64,000 nt of DNA from Planctomycetota bacterium (GTDB lineage: Bacteria > Planctomycetota > UBA1135 > GCA-002686595): positions 1 through 64,000 of the forward strand of contig JAQXEK010000014.1 in NCBI GenBank assembly GCA_029250885.1, given 5' to 3'. The position numbers were made by a program, and so were the translations under genes. The notes below the pieces were generated by a model. The model was not told the origin of the DNA, ran no database searches, and saw only the letters and a list, made by a program, of their open reading frames with translations. How positions within the stretch are numbered: the stretch's first letter is position 1; each line of letters begins with the position of its first letter. Below are positions 44,945 through 54,033 of this stretch, piece after piece.

Positions 44945-45924
44945 TCCTCTTCCGCAGCTTCCCTGCGGAGGATCGCAAGGGTCTGCTGCATGTCTTCGGG
45001 CAGGGGCGCCTCGAAGGTGACCCGCTCGCCCGTGACCGGGTGGCCGAAGGTCAGGCGGAAGGCGTGCAGCAGGTGCCGCGCGACCTTGAACTTGCCACCG
45101 GCCAAGCGCAGCACGCGCTTGCCTCGGTACAGGCGATCCCCAACAACCGGGTTGCCCATGTATTCGAAGTGCACGCGGATCTGGTGTGTGCGGCCCGTCT
45201 TCGGCTCGCACTCGACGTAGGATGCCCGGCCGAGGCGTTCGATCGTGCGGTAGAAGGTCGAGGCCTCGCGGCCGCCCTCGGAGACGGGGACTACGGAGAT
45301 GCGCTCGGATTGGCGACCGCGACCGAGGGGCTGCTCGAGCCAGTCCGAGTCAAAGCGCGGCTCGCCGTAGATGATGGCGCAGTAGACCTTCTTGACTTCG
45401 CGGTCGGCGAACTGGCGCTTTAGCTCGACGCCCGCCTCCTCAGTGCGCGCCACAACCAGCACGCCACTGGTCTCGGAATCCAAACGGTGGACGATGCCGG
45501 GACGGTCCTCGCCCTGGGGCGAGGGCAGCCCCGGATACTTCTCCGCGAGGCGCTCGGACAGGGTGCCGCCGCGCACGGTCTCCGATGGGTGAACGATCAT
45601 GCCCGGTGGCTTGTAGACCACCAGGAAGGTCTCCTCTTCGTGCAGGAGTTCATAGTCAACGCCCTCCACGCAGCCAGGCCGGGTGCGGTCGCGCTCGATC
45701 ATCTCCACTTCGATCTTCTGGCCGCCCTTGACCTTGACCGAGGGACGCGTGGCCACCTCGCCGTCGATGCGAACGTGGCCGTCCTGGACGAGTTCCTTGA
45801 AGCGCTCCCGGGGAAGGTCCCCTAAGGAGCGGGTAAGCTCCCGATCCAGACGGCTGCCCGTGTGCGTCGGCTCGACGTGAAAAACGCGCCTATTGACACG
45901 CTGCTTTGGTGATTCGTCCTGCAT
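44941..45924 (-). CDS. RluD-family ribosomal large-subunit pseudouridine synthase
   Basis: This 327-residue RluA/RluD-type enzyme has an N-terminal S4 RNA-binding domain (RLDRELTRSLGDLPRERFKE, then VRIDGEV) and the catalytic core. The catalytic Asp lies in GIVHRLDSETSGVLVVART, and FLVVYKPPGMIVHPS and RTHQIRVHFEYMGNPVVGD are further signatures. It isomerises uridine to pseudouridine in 23S rRNA, with RluD-type specificity (positions 1911/1915/1917 in E. coli) only inferred from the S4 domain. Its stop codon shares the four bases CTAG with the stop codon of the convergent repeat-protein gene. Confidence 0.92.
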   Translation of the reverse strand: MQDESPKQRVNRRVFHVEPTHTGSRLDRELTRSLGDLPRERFKELVQDGHVRIDGEVATRPSVKVKGGQKIEVEMIERDRTRPGCVEGVDYELLHEEETFLVVYKPPGMIVHPSETVRGGTLSERLAEKYPGLPSPQGEDRPGIVHRLDSETSGVLVVARTEEAGVELKRQFADREVKKVYCAIIYGEPRFDSDWLEQPLGRGRQSERISVVPVSEGGREASTFYRTIERLGRASYVECEPKTGRTHQIRVHFEYMGNPVVGDRLYRGKRVLRLAGGKFKVARHLLHAFRLTFGHPVTGERVTFEAPLPEDMQQTLAILRREAAEED

Positions 45925-46287
45925 AGAATGCGTAAGTTAACGAGTCTCGCCCGGAGCAGGCCCCGAAAGACCTTCATGTTTTCTTTCGGTTGCCACTCTT
46001 CTATAAAGGGGTAGAGAATCCGCGCAAGCAAGCCCCTAGTCCTCATTTGTGCCTTCCGGAGCGCCTGCTGTCCGAACGGAATGGGACTTGGGCCCACTTC
46101 GCACCTTGCGACACAGCCCAGTCTCGCTAATATCTTCCGCTTCCCCCACGTATACCCAACTGGGTCTTGTCCCTGGCGCTGGCACCACCACGCCGCCGCA
46201 TCTTCCCCAAGAGCACACGCACAAGACCCACGATAGAACGGCCCAACCGTGCTCCCAATCCGGGGAGCCCCCCTGCGGCCAGCCAAA
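45925..46287. other. Divergent intergenic region, no gene recognised
   Basis: This is 363 bases between rluD (leftward) and the FGE-fold gene (rightward). Longer frames exist on the minus strand, reaching into the FGE-fold gene, but they are antisense shadows. It must contain both promoters. No clear operator was found. Confidence 0.35.
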
Positions 46288-48027
46288 ATGACCTCCAGGA
46301 GGTTCTTTGTGACTGTAGCAACTCTCTTCCTTCTCACCGCCCTTGCCACCCCCGCGCCGACCCAGGAGCTCGCTCCTCCGGGCATGGTCTTCGTCTCCGG
46401 CGATCGCTATAAAATCGGCACCGACGAGAAGGTCATCAAGAACCTGCTTGAGGAGACCCAACAGCGCCCTCTGGCCACCGAGTGCCCCGTGGTCCAAATT
46501 AGGGTTGACGATTTCTACATCATGCCCACGGAGGTCACTAACGAGCAGTTCGCCAAGTTCGTCACGGCCACCAACTCTGAACCACCCCAGCTCTGGGGTG
46601 AGAAGGCCGTGGGCGAGGCGGGCTTTGCCTACGCCGAGCGTACCGGCAAGGCAAAGAAAGACGCCCGGGATGCGGGCCTTCCTATACCCGAGGAAGAGCC
46701 CTTCCGCCCCGCGAAGTGGTGGGAGAAGAACTGGCAGGACTGTGAGTGGTCGATCCCCAAGGGCCTCGAGACTCACCCTGTGGTCTACATCCCCTACGAG
46801 CGCGCCGAGGCCTACGCCAAATGGGCCGGACTGCGCCTAATCTCCGAGCCCGAGTTCCAAGCGGCCGCCCGCGGTAACACGGAGTGGACCTATCCCTGGG
46901 GCGACAAGTTCGAGCTCAAGCACGCGAACTCCATCGAGGCCAACCTCGGCAAGACCGCCACCGTCGGCTCCTTCCCGGATGGCGCTTCATGGATCAACGC
47001 CAAGGGCCAACTGATTGAGAAGGAGAAGGAACGCAATGCCGTAACGGGACAACCCCTGTTCGACCTGGTGGGCAATGTTTGGGAGTGGACCCGCACGCCC
47101 TTCCTCCCCCATGAAGGTTTTAAGCCCCTCAAAGTCACCTTGGATTCGGGCAAGGACACGGTGAGCGCCGATTGGAATGCCGATGAGCGCATCTGCAGTG
47201 GCGGCAGCTACCAAATGCCGGACCTTGCGGTTCGCGTGACCGTGCGACGTGGCACGGAGCGCTCCCAGTCCACCTCGGGTATTGGAATGCGCTGTAGCGC
47301 TTCGGTGATCCCCGGCTTTGACGTGGCCCAGAACATCATGCGCGCCGACCTCCCCACGTCAAAGCGCCCCGACAACACCAAGTATGTCCCTGAGAAGATC
47401 ATCGCCATCGACAAGTGGGAGTCCGAGCCAGGCACCTCCAAGGCCCCGGGCTACCAGGTTATCTCAAGCTACAACTGCATCTCCTTCATCCCCGTGGAGA
47501 CCGCGGGTCCGAAGAACGTACTCCAGTTCAAGGAGAACAGCCGCATCGCCCCCATCGAGATCGGTGCCTTCACGACCACCATTCCTCTGCTCGAGCCCGC
47601 CCTTGAGCCCGGCACCTACCTGCTCTCGTGGCGCGCCGGCGGCGAGGGACCACGGGAGAAGGCTTCCAAGAAGGAGGAAGCGGACGCCGAGGCTAGCGAG
47701 GGCGACGCTGCAGGCGACGAGCCCGTGGCGGAAAGCGAGCCCGAGTTCCCCTTCGACATCATGCAGGACACCCTGATCTTCCGGGTGCCCGGAGGCGAGA
47801 TCGCGGGCTACGTCCGGTGCGGTCAGCCCGACGACATCAAGATGAAGAACAATGGCACCATCGGGCTCTCCACCGTGACCCCCGAAGACGCCCTAGCCTT
47901 TGGCACGAAGGCAGGCGAGCAGCTCAACTTCAAGGTGTTTGCTCCCAACCGAGCCAAGAAGGGCTACCTCTTTAACATCCCGATCATGGTCGCCCCCGGC
48001 GCCGTGGATCAGACCTGGCGCAAGTAG
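46288..48027 (+). CDS. Exported FGE/SUMF1-fold protein with C-terminal extension
   Basis: The ATG at 46288 gives 579 residues with a signal peptide (FFVTVATLFLLTALATPAPT). The formylglycine-generating-enzyme fold is clear: PPGMVFVSGDRYKIGTDE, FYIMPTEVTNEQFAKFV, VYIPYERAEAYAKWAGLRLI, PLFDLVGNVWEWTRTPF and ICSGGSYQM with IGMRC near residue 345. The two catalytic Cys of true FGE (in a C-x4-C block) are missing, so it is more likely a binding or other FGE-fold enzyme than a sulfatase activator. After about residue 360 comes a beta-rich domain with an acidic spacer (KKEEADAEASEGDAAGDEP). Ends at a strong terminator. Confidence 0.8.
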   Translation: MTSRRFFVTVATLFLLTALATPAPTQELAPPGMVFVSGDRYKIGTDEKVIKNLLEETQQRPLATECPVVQIRVDDFYIMPTEVTNEQFAKFVTATNSEPPQLWGEKAVGEAGFAYAERTGKAKKDARDAGLPIPEEEPFRPAKWWEKNWQDCEWSIPKGLETHPVVYIPYERAEAYAKWAGLRLISEPEFQAAARGNTEWTYPWGDKFELKHANSIEANLGKTATVGSFPDGASWINAKGQLIEKEKERNAVTGQPLFDLVGNVWEWTRTPFLPHEGFKPLKVTLDSGKDTVSADWNADERICSGGSYQMPDLAVRVTVRRGTERSQSTSGIGMRCSASVIPGFDVAQNIMRADLPTSKRPDNTKYVPEKIIAIDKWESEPGTSKAPGYQVISSYNCISFIPVETAGPKNVLQFKENSRIAPIEIGAFTTTIPLLEPALEPGTYLLSWRAGGEGPREKASKKEEADAEASEGDAAGDEPVAESEPEFPFDIMQDTLIFRVPGGEIAGYVRCGQPDDIKMKNNGTIGLSTVTPEDALAFGTKAGEQLNFKVFAPNRAKKGYLFNIPIMVAPGAVDQTWRK

Positions 48028-48044
48028 CCCAGGCCGCCTAACGC

Positions 48045-48087
48045 AAAGCGGCGCCGCAACGTGATTCACGTTGCGGCGCCGCTTTTT
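48045..48087. terminator. Bidirectional intrinsic terminator between the FGE-fold gene and valS
   Basis: A perfect 19-base-pair stem (48045-48063 with 48067-48085) closes a loop of only 3 bases (ATT). The right arm ends in TTTTT and the left arm starts with AAA, so it can stop transcription from both convergent genes. It starts 18 bases after the FGE-fold stop and ends 15 bases before the valS stop codon. Confidence 0.9.
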
Positions 48088-48101
48088 CGTAGCACGATTG
48101 C

Positions 48102-50807
48102 CTAGGCGGAGAGGCCGGCTAGGTTGCGGTTGAGCAGCTCGGCTTCGTGGCCAAGCTCCACAAGGCGCGCACGCTCGGCCTCGACGATCTCTGGATCCGC
48201 GCGCTCCACGAACTTCGCGTTGCCGAGCTTCCGCTCGGTGCCCTCGGCCAGCTTCTGGGTCTTAGCCAAGCGCTGCTCCAGGGCCTCCCGAAGCTTGCCC
48301 ATGTCCACGTCGTCGCCAAGGGGCACGAATACCTCTAGGCCGCCGGCCACGCCAACAGCGGACGCCGGGGGGCGCGCGGCGGACTCTTCGATGGCGAGGC
48401 TGCTCAGGAACCCGATGCCGCAGGCGGCATCCTTGAGTTCCTCTAGCACGGCACGATCGCCGGCCTTGGGCGCAATCACGATCGCGTCCAGACGCTTCTT
48501 CTCGCCGACCATGGTCACCGAACGGATGTTGCGCACAGCACGCACGAGCTCCTGGAGCAAGTCCATACGCGACTCGGCGTCGGCGTCCACGGCGATGCCC
48601 TCGCCCGCGGGCCAGGGGCTGGTCATCAGCTGTCGCTCGGGTGCAGCACCTAGGGCATCGTGCAGCACTTGCCACAGGGTCTCGGTCTGGAAGGGAATGA
48701 ACGGGTGCAGCATCTTTAAGAGATCGCCTAGGACCCGGGTCAGGGTTCCGCGCACGATCTCACCGTCCTTGGCGTCGCCGCCCTCGGCCGTGAAGCGCGC
48801 CTTCGCCAGCTCTAGGTACCAGTCGCAGAAGTCGTTCCAGCAGAATCGGTAGAGCTTCGTGACGGCGTCGTTGAAGTTGTACTCGTTCAGGTCGCAGGTC
48901 ACCTCTTCGCGCACTGCAGCCAGACGCGACAAGATCCAGCGATCTTCAAAGGTCGCCGCCTCGGCCGATGTTCCCGCGCCGCGCTCGCCAGACAGGTTCG
49001 CACAGACGAAGCGCGATGCATTCCACAGCTTGTTGGTGAAGCGCCGCCCGTCGTCAAAGCGGTTCTCGGACAGCTTCACGTCCTGGCCCTCGCGGGTCAG
49101 GCTGATCAGGCAGAAGCGCACGGCGTCGGCGCCGTACTTGTCGATCATCTCGAGGGGGTTGATACCGTTGCCGGCGCTCTTGGACATGCGCTTGCCCTTG
49201 CCATCCAGCACGGTGGCATGGATAAAGCAGGTCGTGAACGGCGTGCGCGCGTCCTCGGGCAGGTCGTCCAAAAGCTCGTGGCCAGCCATAACCATGCGCG
49301 CCACCCACAAGTAGATGATGTCCCGAGCCGTAGCCAAGAACTGGGTCGGGTAGAAGCGCTGGAGGTCCTCGGTCTGGTTCGGCCAGCCGAGGGTCGCGAA
49401 GGGCCAAAGCCAAGACGACGCCCAGGTGTCCATGACGTCGGGGTCTTGGCTGACGAGGGGCTTGCCGGTGTCCGGGTGGATGGAGCCGATCTCGAGATCT
49501 TCGACCGACGCGCAGGGCACGCCGTCCTCGTCGTACCAGACGGGAATGCGGTGCCCCCACCAGAGCTGGCGGCTGATGCACCAGTCCTGGACGTTGTTGA
49601 GCCAGTCGAGGTAGACCTTGGTCCAACGCTCGGGGCGGAAATTCAGGCTCTTGCGATCGATGGAGGCGATGGCGGGCTTGGCCAGCTCCTCCATCTTCAC
49701 GAACCACTGTTCGCTTACCAGGGGCTCGATGACGGTCTTAGAGCGGTCCGAGATGGGCTGGCTGTGGGTAATGTCATCGACCCGTTCGAGCTGGCCCATC
49801 TCCTCGAGCTGGGCGACGATCTCCTTGCGCGCGAGCTCGCGGCTCTTGCCCTCGAAGGGCCCCGCGTTCTCGTTCATGGTGCCGTCCTTGTCGAGCAGCA
49901 GGATGATCGGCAGGTTGTGCCGGGCACCGCGCTCGTAGTCGGCCAGGTCGTGGCCGGGCGTGACCTTCACGCAGCCGGTTCCGAGCTCCATGTCCACGGA
50001 GTCGTCGGCGACCACGGGGATCTCGCGGTCCACAAACGGGACGCGCACAGTCTTGCCCACAAGGGACTTGAATCGCTCGTCGTCCGGGTGCACGGCAACA
50101 CCGGTGTCGCCAAGCAGCGTCTCGGGCCGTGTCGTTCCAACCGTGACAAAATCATCCGTGCCGCAGATCGCGTAGCGGATGTACCACATCTTGCCCTTGC
50201 GGGACTCCATCTCGACCTCGTCGTCCGACACCGCGGTCTTCAGAGCGCAGTCCCAGTTCACGATGCGCGCGCCCTTGTAGACGAGCTTGCGATCCCACAG
50301 GCGCACGAAGGCCGTGCGCACCGCGGTGATCATGTTCGGGTCCAAGGTAAAGGCCGTGCGCGACCAATCGGCCGAGCAGCCGAGGGCCTTGAACTGGTTC
50401 AAGATCGTCGCGCCGTTCTCCTCCTTCCACTTCCAAATCTCCTCAAGGAAGGGCTCGCGCCCCATGTCCTCGCGGGTCTTGCCGGTCTCCTGGAAGATCT
50501 TCTTCTCGACGACGGCTTGAGTCGCAATACCCGCGTGGTCCGTGCCGGGAATCCAGAGCGTGTCGAAGCCGCTCATGCGCTTAAAGCGCACGACGATATC
50601 CTGGATCGTGCCGTCTAGGGCGTGGCCCATGTGCAGGACGCCGGTGACGTTCGGGGGCGGAATCGCGACCGTAAAGGTCTCGCGCTTCGGCTCGCCTTCG
50701 ACGAGGGGCGGCGGCGCAAAATCACCGCTCGCCTCCCACTCGGCGTAGATGTCGTTCTCGTACAGGGAAGGGTCGTAGCGACTCGGTAGCTCTTTCGGCA
50801 GTTCCAT
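48102..50807 (-). CDS. valS: Valyl-tRNA synthetase
   Basis: This full-length class I synthetase of 901 residues charges tRNA-Val. The HIGH motif is in PPPNVTGVLHMGHALDGT and the KMSKS motif in KGKRMSKSAGNGINPLEMID. The editing domain (CP1) shows VTVGTTRPETLLGDTGVAVH with GHDLADYERG, and the C-terminal coiled coil carries the Lys/Glu-rich ending typical of ValS. The GTDHAGIATQAVVEK block is also conserved. It starts at the ATG at 50807 and stands alone on the minus strand. Confidence 0.96.
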   Translation of the reverse strand: MELPKELPSRYDPSLYENDIYAEWEASGDFAPPPLVEGEPKRETFTVAIPPPNVTGVLHMGHALDGTIQDIVVRFKRMSGFDTLWIPGTDHAGIATQAVVEKKIFQETGKTREDMGREPFLEEIWKWKEENGATILNQFKALGCSADWSRTAFTLDPNMITAVRTAFVRLWDRKLVYKGARIVNWDCALKTAVSDDEVEMESRKGKMWYIRYAICGTDDFVTVGTTRPETLLGDTGVAVHPDDERFKSLVGKTVRVPFVDREIPVVADDSVDMELGTGCVKVTPGHDLADYERGARHNLPIILLLDKDGTMNENAGPFEGKSRELARKEIVAQLEEMGQLERVDDITHSQPISDRSKTVIEPLVSEQWFVKMEELAKPAIASIDRKSLNFRPERWTKVYLDWLNNVQDWCISRQLWWGHRIPVWYDEDGVPCASVEDLEIGSIHPDTGKPLVSQDPDVMDTWASSWLWPFATLGWPNQTEDLQRFYPTQFLATARDIIYLWVARMVMAGHELLDDLPEDARTPFTTCFIHATVLDGKGKRMSKSAGNGINPLEMIDKYGADAVRFCLISLTREGQDVKLSENRFDDGRRFTNKLWNASRFVCANLSGERGAGTSAEAATFEDRWILSRLAAVREEVTCDLNEYNFNDAVTKLYRFCWNDFCDWYLELAKARFTAEGGDAKDGEIVRGTLTRVLGDLLKMLHPFIPFQTETLWQVLHDALGAAPERQLMTSPWPAGEGIAVDADAESRMDLLQELVRAVRNIRSVTMVGEKKRLDAIVIAPKAGDRAVLEELKDAACGIGFLSSLAIEESAARPPASAVGVAGGLEVFVPLGDDVDMGKLREALEQRLAKTQKLAEGTERKLGNAKFVERADPEIVEAERARLVELGHEAELLNRNLAGLSA

Positions 50808-50911
50808 AGTGCGGCTATGTCACAGCGGCGCATGGGGCTGGTCAAGTCCCCGCGCACAGTCTCTGGCCGGGAAGGGCAGAAACAGGCGCAACCTTCGGAT
50901 TCGAGGCGCGA

Positions 50912-51895
50912 CTAGGCCCGATTCTCGGGCTCTAGCGGGTCCTCCTCCAGCTCGAGTCCAGCGCTGGCAAGTAGCCGCCGCGCCGTCGAAGAATCTAGGC
51001 AGGCGTTCTTCGCTCGCTTGCCTTCGAGGCCCGCATCGGCCTGGGTGCCAAGGCGCACGGCGGCCAGGGCCTGATCCGCGCCAAGGCCGGCGCGAGCCAG
51101 CAGGCGCATGCCAAGCTCCGCACGGGAGAGCCGCGCCGCGCCGGAGAGGTGCAGCACACCCGCTCGGCCCTCGACGTCTGCCAGTAAGGCTTCCTTTGAC
51201 TCGGGCAGCCCCCTACCGCAGCCGCCAAAGAGCACCAGGGCGCGCGCCGCATCCTGGGCATCCATGGCGCAGCGCAGCTCGTCCGTGAACAACATCGGCC
51301 GTGACTCCGCGCGCACTGCGGCTAGCAGTCCGTCACTGGCGCCCAAGCCTCGGCCGAAGGAGTCTCCGTAAAGCAGCGGCAGGCGCGCCACAAGCGCGCC
51401 CGGATGCGCTTCGATGACTGCAGCCTCGCCATCGCGCTTGGACTCGCCATAGGCGCCCATGGGGCTTGGGATGTCGGCCTCCGCGTAGCATCCTCTCGCA
51501 GCATTGGCGGGCGGCACAGAGCCGAAGACTAGGTCTGTGGACGTGTAGACAAAGGGAATGCCCACGGCGGCACAGCCGCGGGCTAGCTCAGCGGGCCAAT
51601 AGGTGTTCAGGCGCCACGCTCGTTCGGGGTCCGCATCGGCGGCGCTTAGGGACGAGACCGCACTCAAGTAGAAGACGGCCCGGGGCACTTGGCCGTCCGC
51701 AGGGTTAATTCGGTCGAGCCCCGCTCCCTCGTGCTCGCCATCGCACGGGACGAACTCGGCGCCGAACCCTAGGCCTGCCTCGGGCTTTCGGCGCGAGGCG
51801 GCCACGACCGCTAGCCCAGCGAGCCCAAGGCATCGCAGCAAATGGGGCCCCAGGAAACCCGTCGCCCCGAAGACCAAAGCGTGGCCCGGGCTCAT
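50912..51895 (-). CDS. NAD(P)-dependent SDR, dTDP-4-dehydrorhamnose reductase (RmlD)-like
   Basis: The ATG at 51895 gives 327 residues. The extended SDR fold begins with ALVFGATGFLGPHLLRCL (G-x-x-G-x-x-G). FVYTSTDLVFGSVPP carries the catalytic Ser/Thr region and PMGAYGESKRDGEAAV the Y-x-x-x-K pair. The order and spacing fit RmlD-type sugar-nucleotide reductases, though a general epimerase/dehydratase is possible. It probably makes a deoxysugar for the envelope. Divergent from a GT-C gene, which would be a natural partner, but a direct link is only inferred. Confidence 0.8.
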   Translation of the reverse strand: MSPGHALVFGATGFLGPHLLRCLGLAGLAVVAASRRKPEAGLGFGAEFVPCDGEHEGAGLDRINPADGQVPRAVFYLSAVSSLSAADADPERAWRLNTYWPAELARGCAAVGIPFVYTSTDLVFGSVPPANAARGCYAEADIPSPMGAYGESKRDGEAAVIEAHPGALVARLPLLYGDSFGRGLGASDGLLAAVRAESRPMLFTDELRCAMDAQDAARALVLFGGCGRGLPESKEALLADVEGRAGVLHLSGAARLSRAELGMRLLARAGLGADQALAAVRLGTQADAGLEGKRAKNACLDSSTARRLLASAGLELEEDPLEPENRA

Positions 51896-52069
51896 TGCGT
51901 CATCCCAGCCGAGTTCTGCGTACTGTTCTCCATGGACACAAGCTACACGGACCGTGTGCCAAGGCCAAGAACCGGGACTCGACAACGGCCGCACGAAAAG
52001 GTGCGCAAGGAAGTCTCCGACTAAGTCGAAGAAGAGTCTAGCCCCGCGATTCGCAATCCCCCACGCGCT

Positions 52070-53647
52070 ATGCCCCCCACCGACCTAGACTCGCCCGAGT
52101 TGACCCCGGCTCTTCCCAACCAGTCGAAGTCCTCTAGCCACTCCGGCGCAAATCCAGCCGCTGCCAGGCTGCTGGCCGCCCTGTTTGTGGGCAGCGGCGT
52201 CTTCCGCTTTTTGATCGCATGGCTGATGACCAAGTTCACCCTTGTGGACGATGCCTACATCCACCTGCGCTATGCTCGCAACTTAGCCGAGCAGGGGGCC
52301 TTCGTCTATAACCCGGGCGAAGCCGTATTCGGCCTGACCTCGCCGCTCTTTGGCCTGGTCGCTGCATGCCTCTACTTCGTCTTCGGCAGCCACATCGAGG
52401 TCGCCGTGATCGTCTTCAACATCCTGTTGTGGTCGGCCGCTGGCGTCTTGATTGCCAAGGAGCTGCCCGAGCGCAGCCGCCTGCCTCTCATGGCGCTGTT
52501 CCTGCTTGCGCCGGTCTTCGTCGACAACCAAATGCTAGGAATGGAGACACCGCTCCTGGTGCTGCTGCTCGCAGGTACCGTGCGAGCGGCGAGGCGCGGC
52601 CGCATCACTACCGCATGCCTGTGGTACGGCCCGGCGCTCATCACCCGCCCCGAGGCTGTACTCCTGTCGCCCTTCCTGCTGATCCTGGTTGCTGCGGAGC
52701 ACGGCTGGGGTCCTGGCATGAAGCGCTTGCTGCAGCCCAAGCCCCTGGCCTGCCTCCTCACTCCGGGAGTCCTGTGGGTGATCTTCGCTGTGACCAACTA
52801 CGGGTCGCTGATACCCCAATCGATGGTCGCCAAGACCGGCTGGGGCTCGACCCACTATGACTCGATCTTCACCCTGCAGAATGCGATCCTCACGGTGCCG
52901 CGCCTAAGCTTCTTGCCGTTCATCGACGGCTTCCCCAGGGCGATCCAATGGGTGCTCGGTGGAGTCCTTCTGCTCGGGGTTCTGTGGGTTCTGATCGCTA
53001 ATCTGGCCAATGGGACCCGGTCGTCGCGCACATGGCTCGGCTTCTACGTCGTCTACATTACCTTCTTCCTGGTTGGAAAGGGCGCGACGGAGGCCTCCTG
53101 GTACGCCGTGCCGTCCTCGGTCGCACTGCTGTGTGCGGCAGCTCCCTGCCTGCCGAGATGGCTCACAGCAACGCGTCCGCTGCGTACCCCACTGGTCTTA
53201 ATTTTAGGCTTAGCGGGACTGAGCGTTGTAGCCGCGGCCCAGCGCGCTCCCCTGCTCAAGTACTATGTCGATGGCTACGGCGCCTGTGCCGATTTCCTCG
53301 AGGCGCGAGCCCAGCCCGACACCGCCAAGGACACAAAGGTCGCCATCGGCGAGATCGGCGTCTTCGGATTCCGCACAACCATGAAGGTCGTGGACGTCGC
53401 GGCCTTGGTCAGTCCCGAGACTCTTCCCTGGCGTAACGAGGGCCTGTCCTTTATCCGCATGGTGCAGCTGTCGGGGTCCAAGTACTTCGTAATCTCCGAC
53501 AAGGCCGTCACTACCAACACCTACCCCGCCATCGCCGCTGTATGGATCGGTGACGAGGAGAAGGCCTGGTTCGACGGGCGCTGTAAGAAGATCGCCCAGT
53601 TCAAGGACAAGCATGTCTACGAAGTGATGGACGAAAGGGCTCAATAG
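52070..53647 (+). CDS. GT-C family membrane glycosyltransferase (AftB-like), second copy
   Basis: This 525-residue polytopic protein starts at the ATG at 52070. After a short charged N-terminus and the first span it has LVDDAYIHLRYARNLAEQGA followed by FVYNPGEAVFGLTSPLFGL, the same Asp-Asp loop and F-x-Y/F-NP motif as the protein encoded at 573-2231. Several membrane spans follow, and the last 130 residues are soluble and contain GEIGVFGFRTTMKVVDVAAL. It is expected to use a polyprenyl-phosphate sugar donor and act at the periplasmic face. Sugar and acceptor are unknown. Confidence 0.8.
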   Translation: MPPTDLDSPELTPALPNQSKSSSHSGANPAAARLLAALFVGSGVFRFLIAWLMTKFTLVDDAYIHLRYARNLAEQGAFVYNPGEAVFGLTSPLFGLVAACLYFVFGSHIEVAVIVFNILLWSAAGVLIAKELPERSRLPLMALFLLAPVFVDNQMLGMETPLLVLLLAGTVRAARRGRITTACLWYGPALITRPEAVLLSPFLLILVAAEHGWGPGMKRLLQPKPLACLLTPGVLWVIFAVTNYGSLIPQSMVAKTGWGSTHYDSIFTLQNAILTVPRLSFLPFIDGFPRAIQWVLGGVLLLGVLWVLIANLANGTRSSRTWLGFYVVYITFFLVGKGATEASWYAVPSSVALLCAAAPCLPRWLTATRPLRTPLVLILGLAGLSVVAAAQRAPLLKYYVDGYGACADFLEARAQPDTAKDTKVAIGEIGVFGFRTTMKVVDVAALVSPETLPWRNEGLSFIRMVQLSGSKYFVISDKAVTTNTYPAIAAVWIGDEEKAWFDGRCKKIAQFKDKHVYEVMDERAQ

Positions 53648-53786
53648 AGTCCCCACTGAGCTGCTCTTTCTTGGCGGCAAGGATCTCCACTTGCAGGTCC
53701 ATCAATCGACCTGCTGCGGTTACTGAGCTCATCGCAAACAGACCTGCTGCCACCATGGTTACGACCTCTCCCTTGTTCCGCGCCAT
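53601..53786 (-). CDS. Possible small single-span membrane protein
   Basis: The ATG at 53786 would give 61 residues with one hydrophobic segment (VVTMVAAGLFAMSSVTAAG) followed by an amphipathic helix. The frame continues open upstream to about 53930 without a good start. It overlaps the 3' end of the GT-C gene on the other strand by 47 bases. I recognise no family. It could be a chance frame. Confidence 0.25.
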   Translation of the reverse strand: MARNKGEVVTMVAAGLFAMSSVTAAGRLMDLQVEILAAKKEQLSGDSIEPFRPSLRRHACP

Positions 53787-54033
53787 GATGACCTGGCACT
53801 CGGTGGCCTCACTTAGGCTGGTCTCGTAGCTCTCTTTGAGCAAGAGCAAGAGCGCCGAATCGACCTTGGGAGCCAGCAGGGTCGAGACAGAGCGCGATTC
53901 TATGGTAGAAGTGTATTTATCACGACCACCCTAGTGGCTCCCAAACCCGCTAGGCGAGCCCATGGGGTTGTTTTGGCAAACAGAGTTCCGCCGCGAGGCG
54001 AAATCCCGCTGATCTCAGGCTATCCTCTGCCAC

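Noticed and set aside
46036-46776. A 246-codon minus-strand frame upstream of rluD
   Set aside because: Most of it is antisense to the FGE-fold gene and the remainder has no recognisable motif.
49218-50618. A 466-codon plus-strand frame opposite valS
   Set aside because: It is an antisense shadow; the valS frame has full synthetase motifs.
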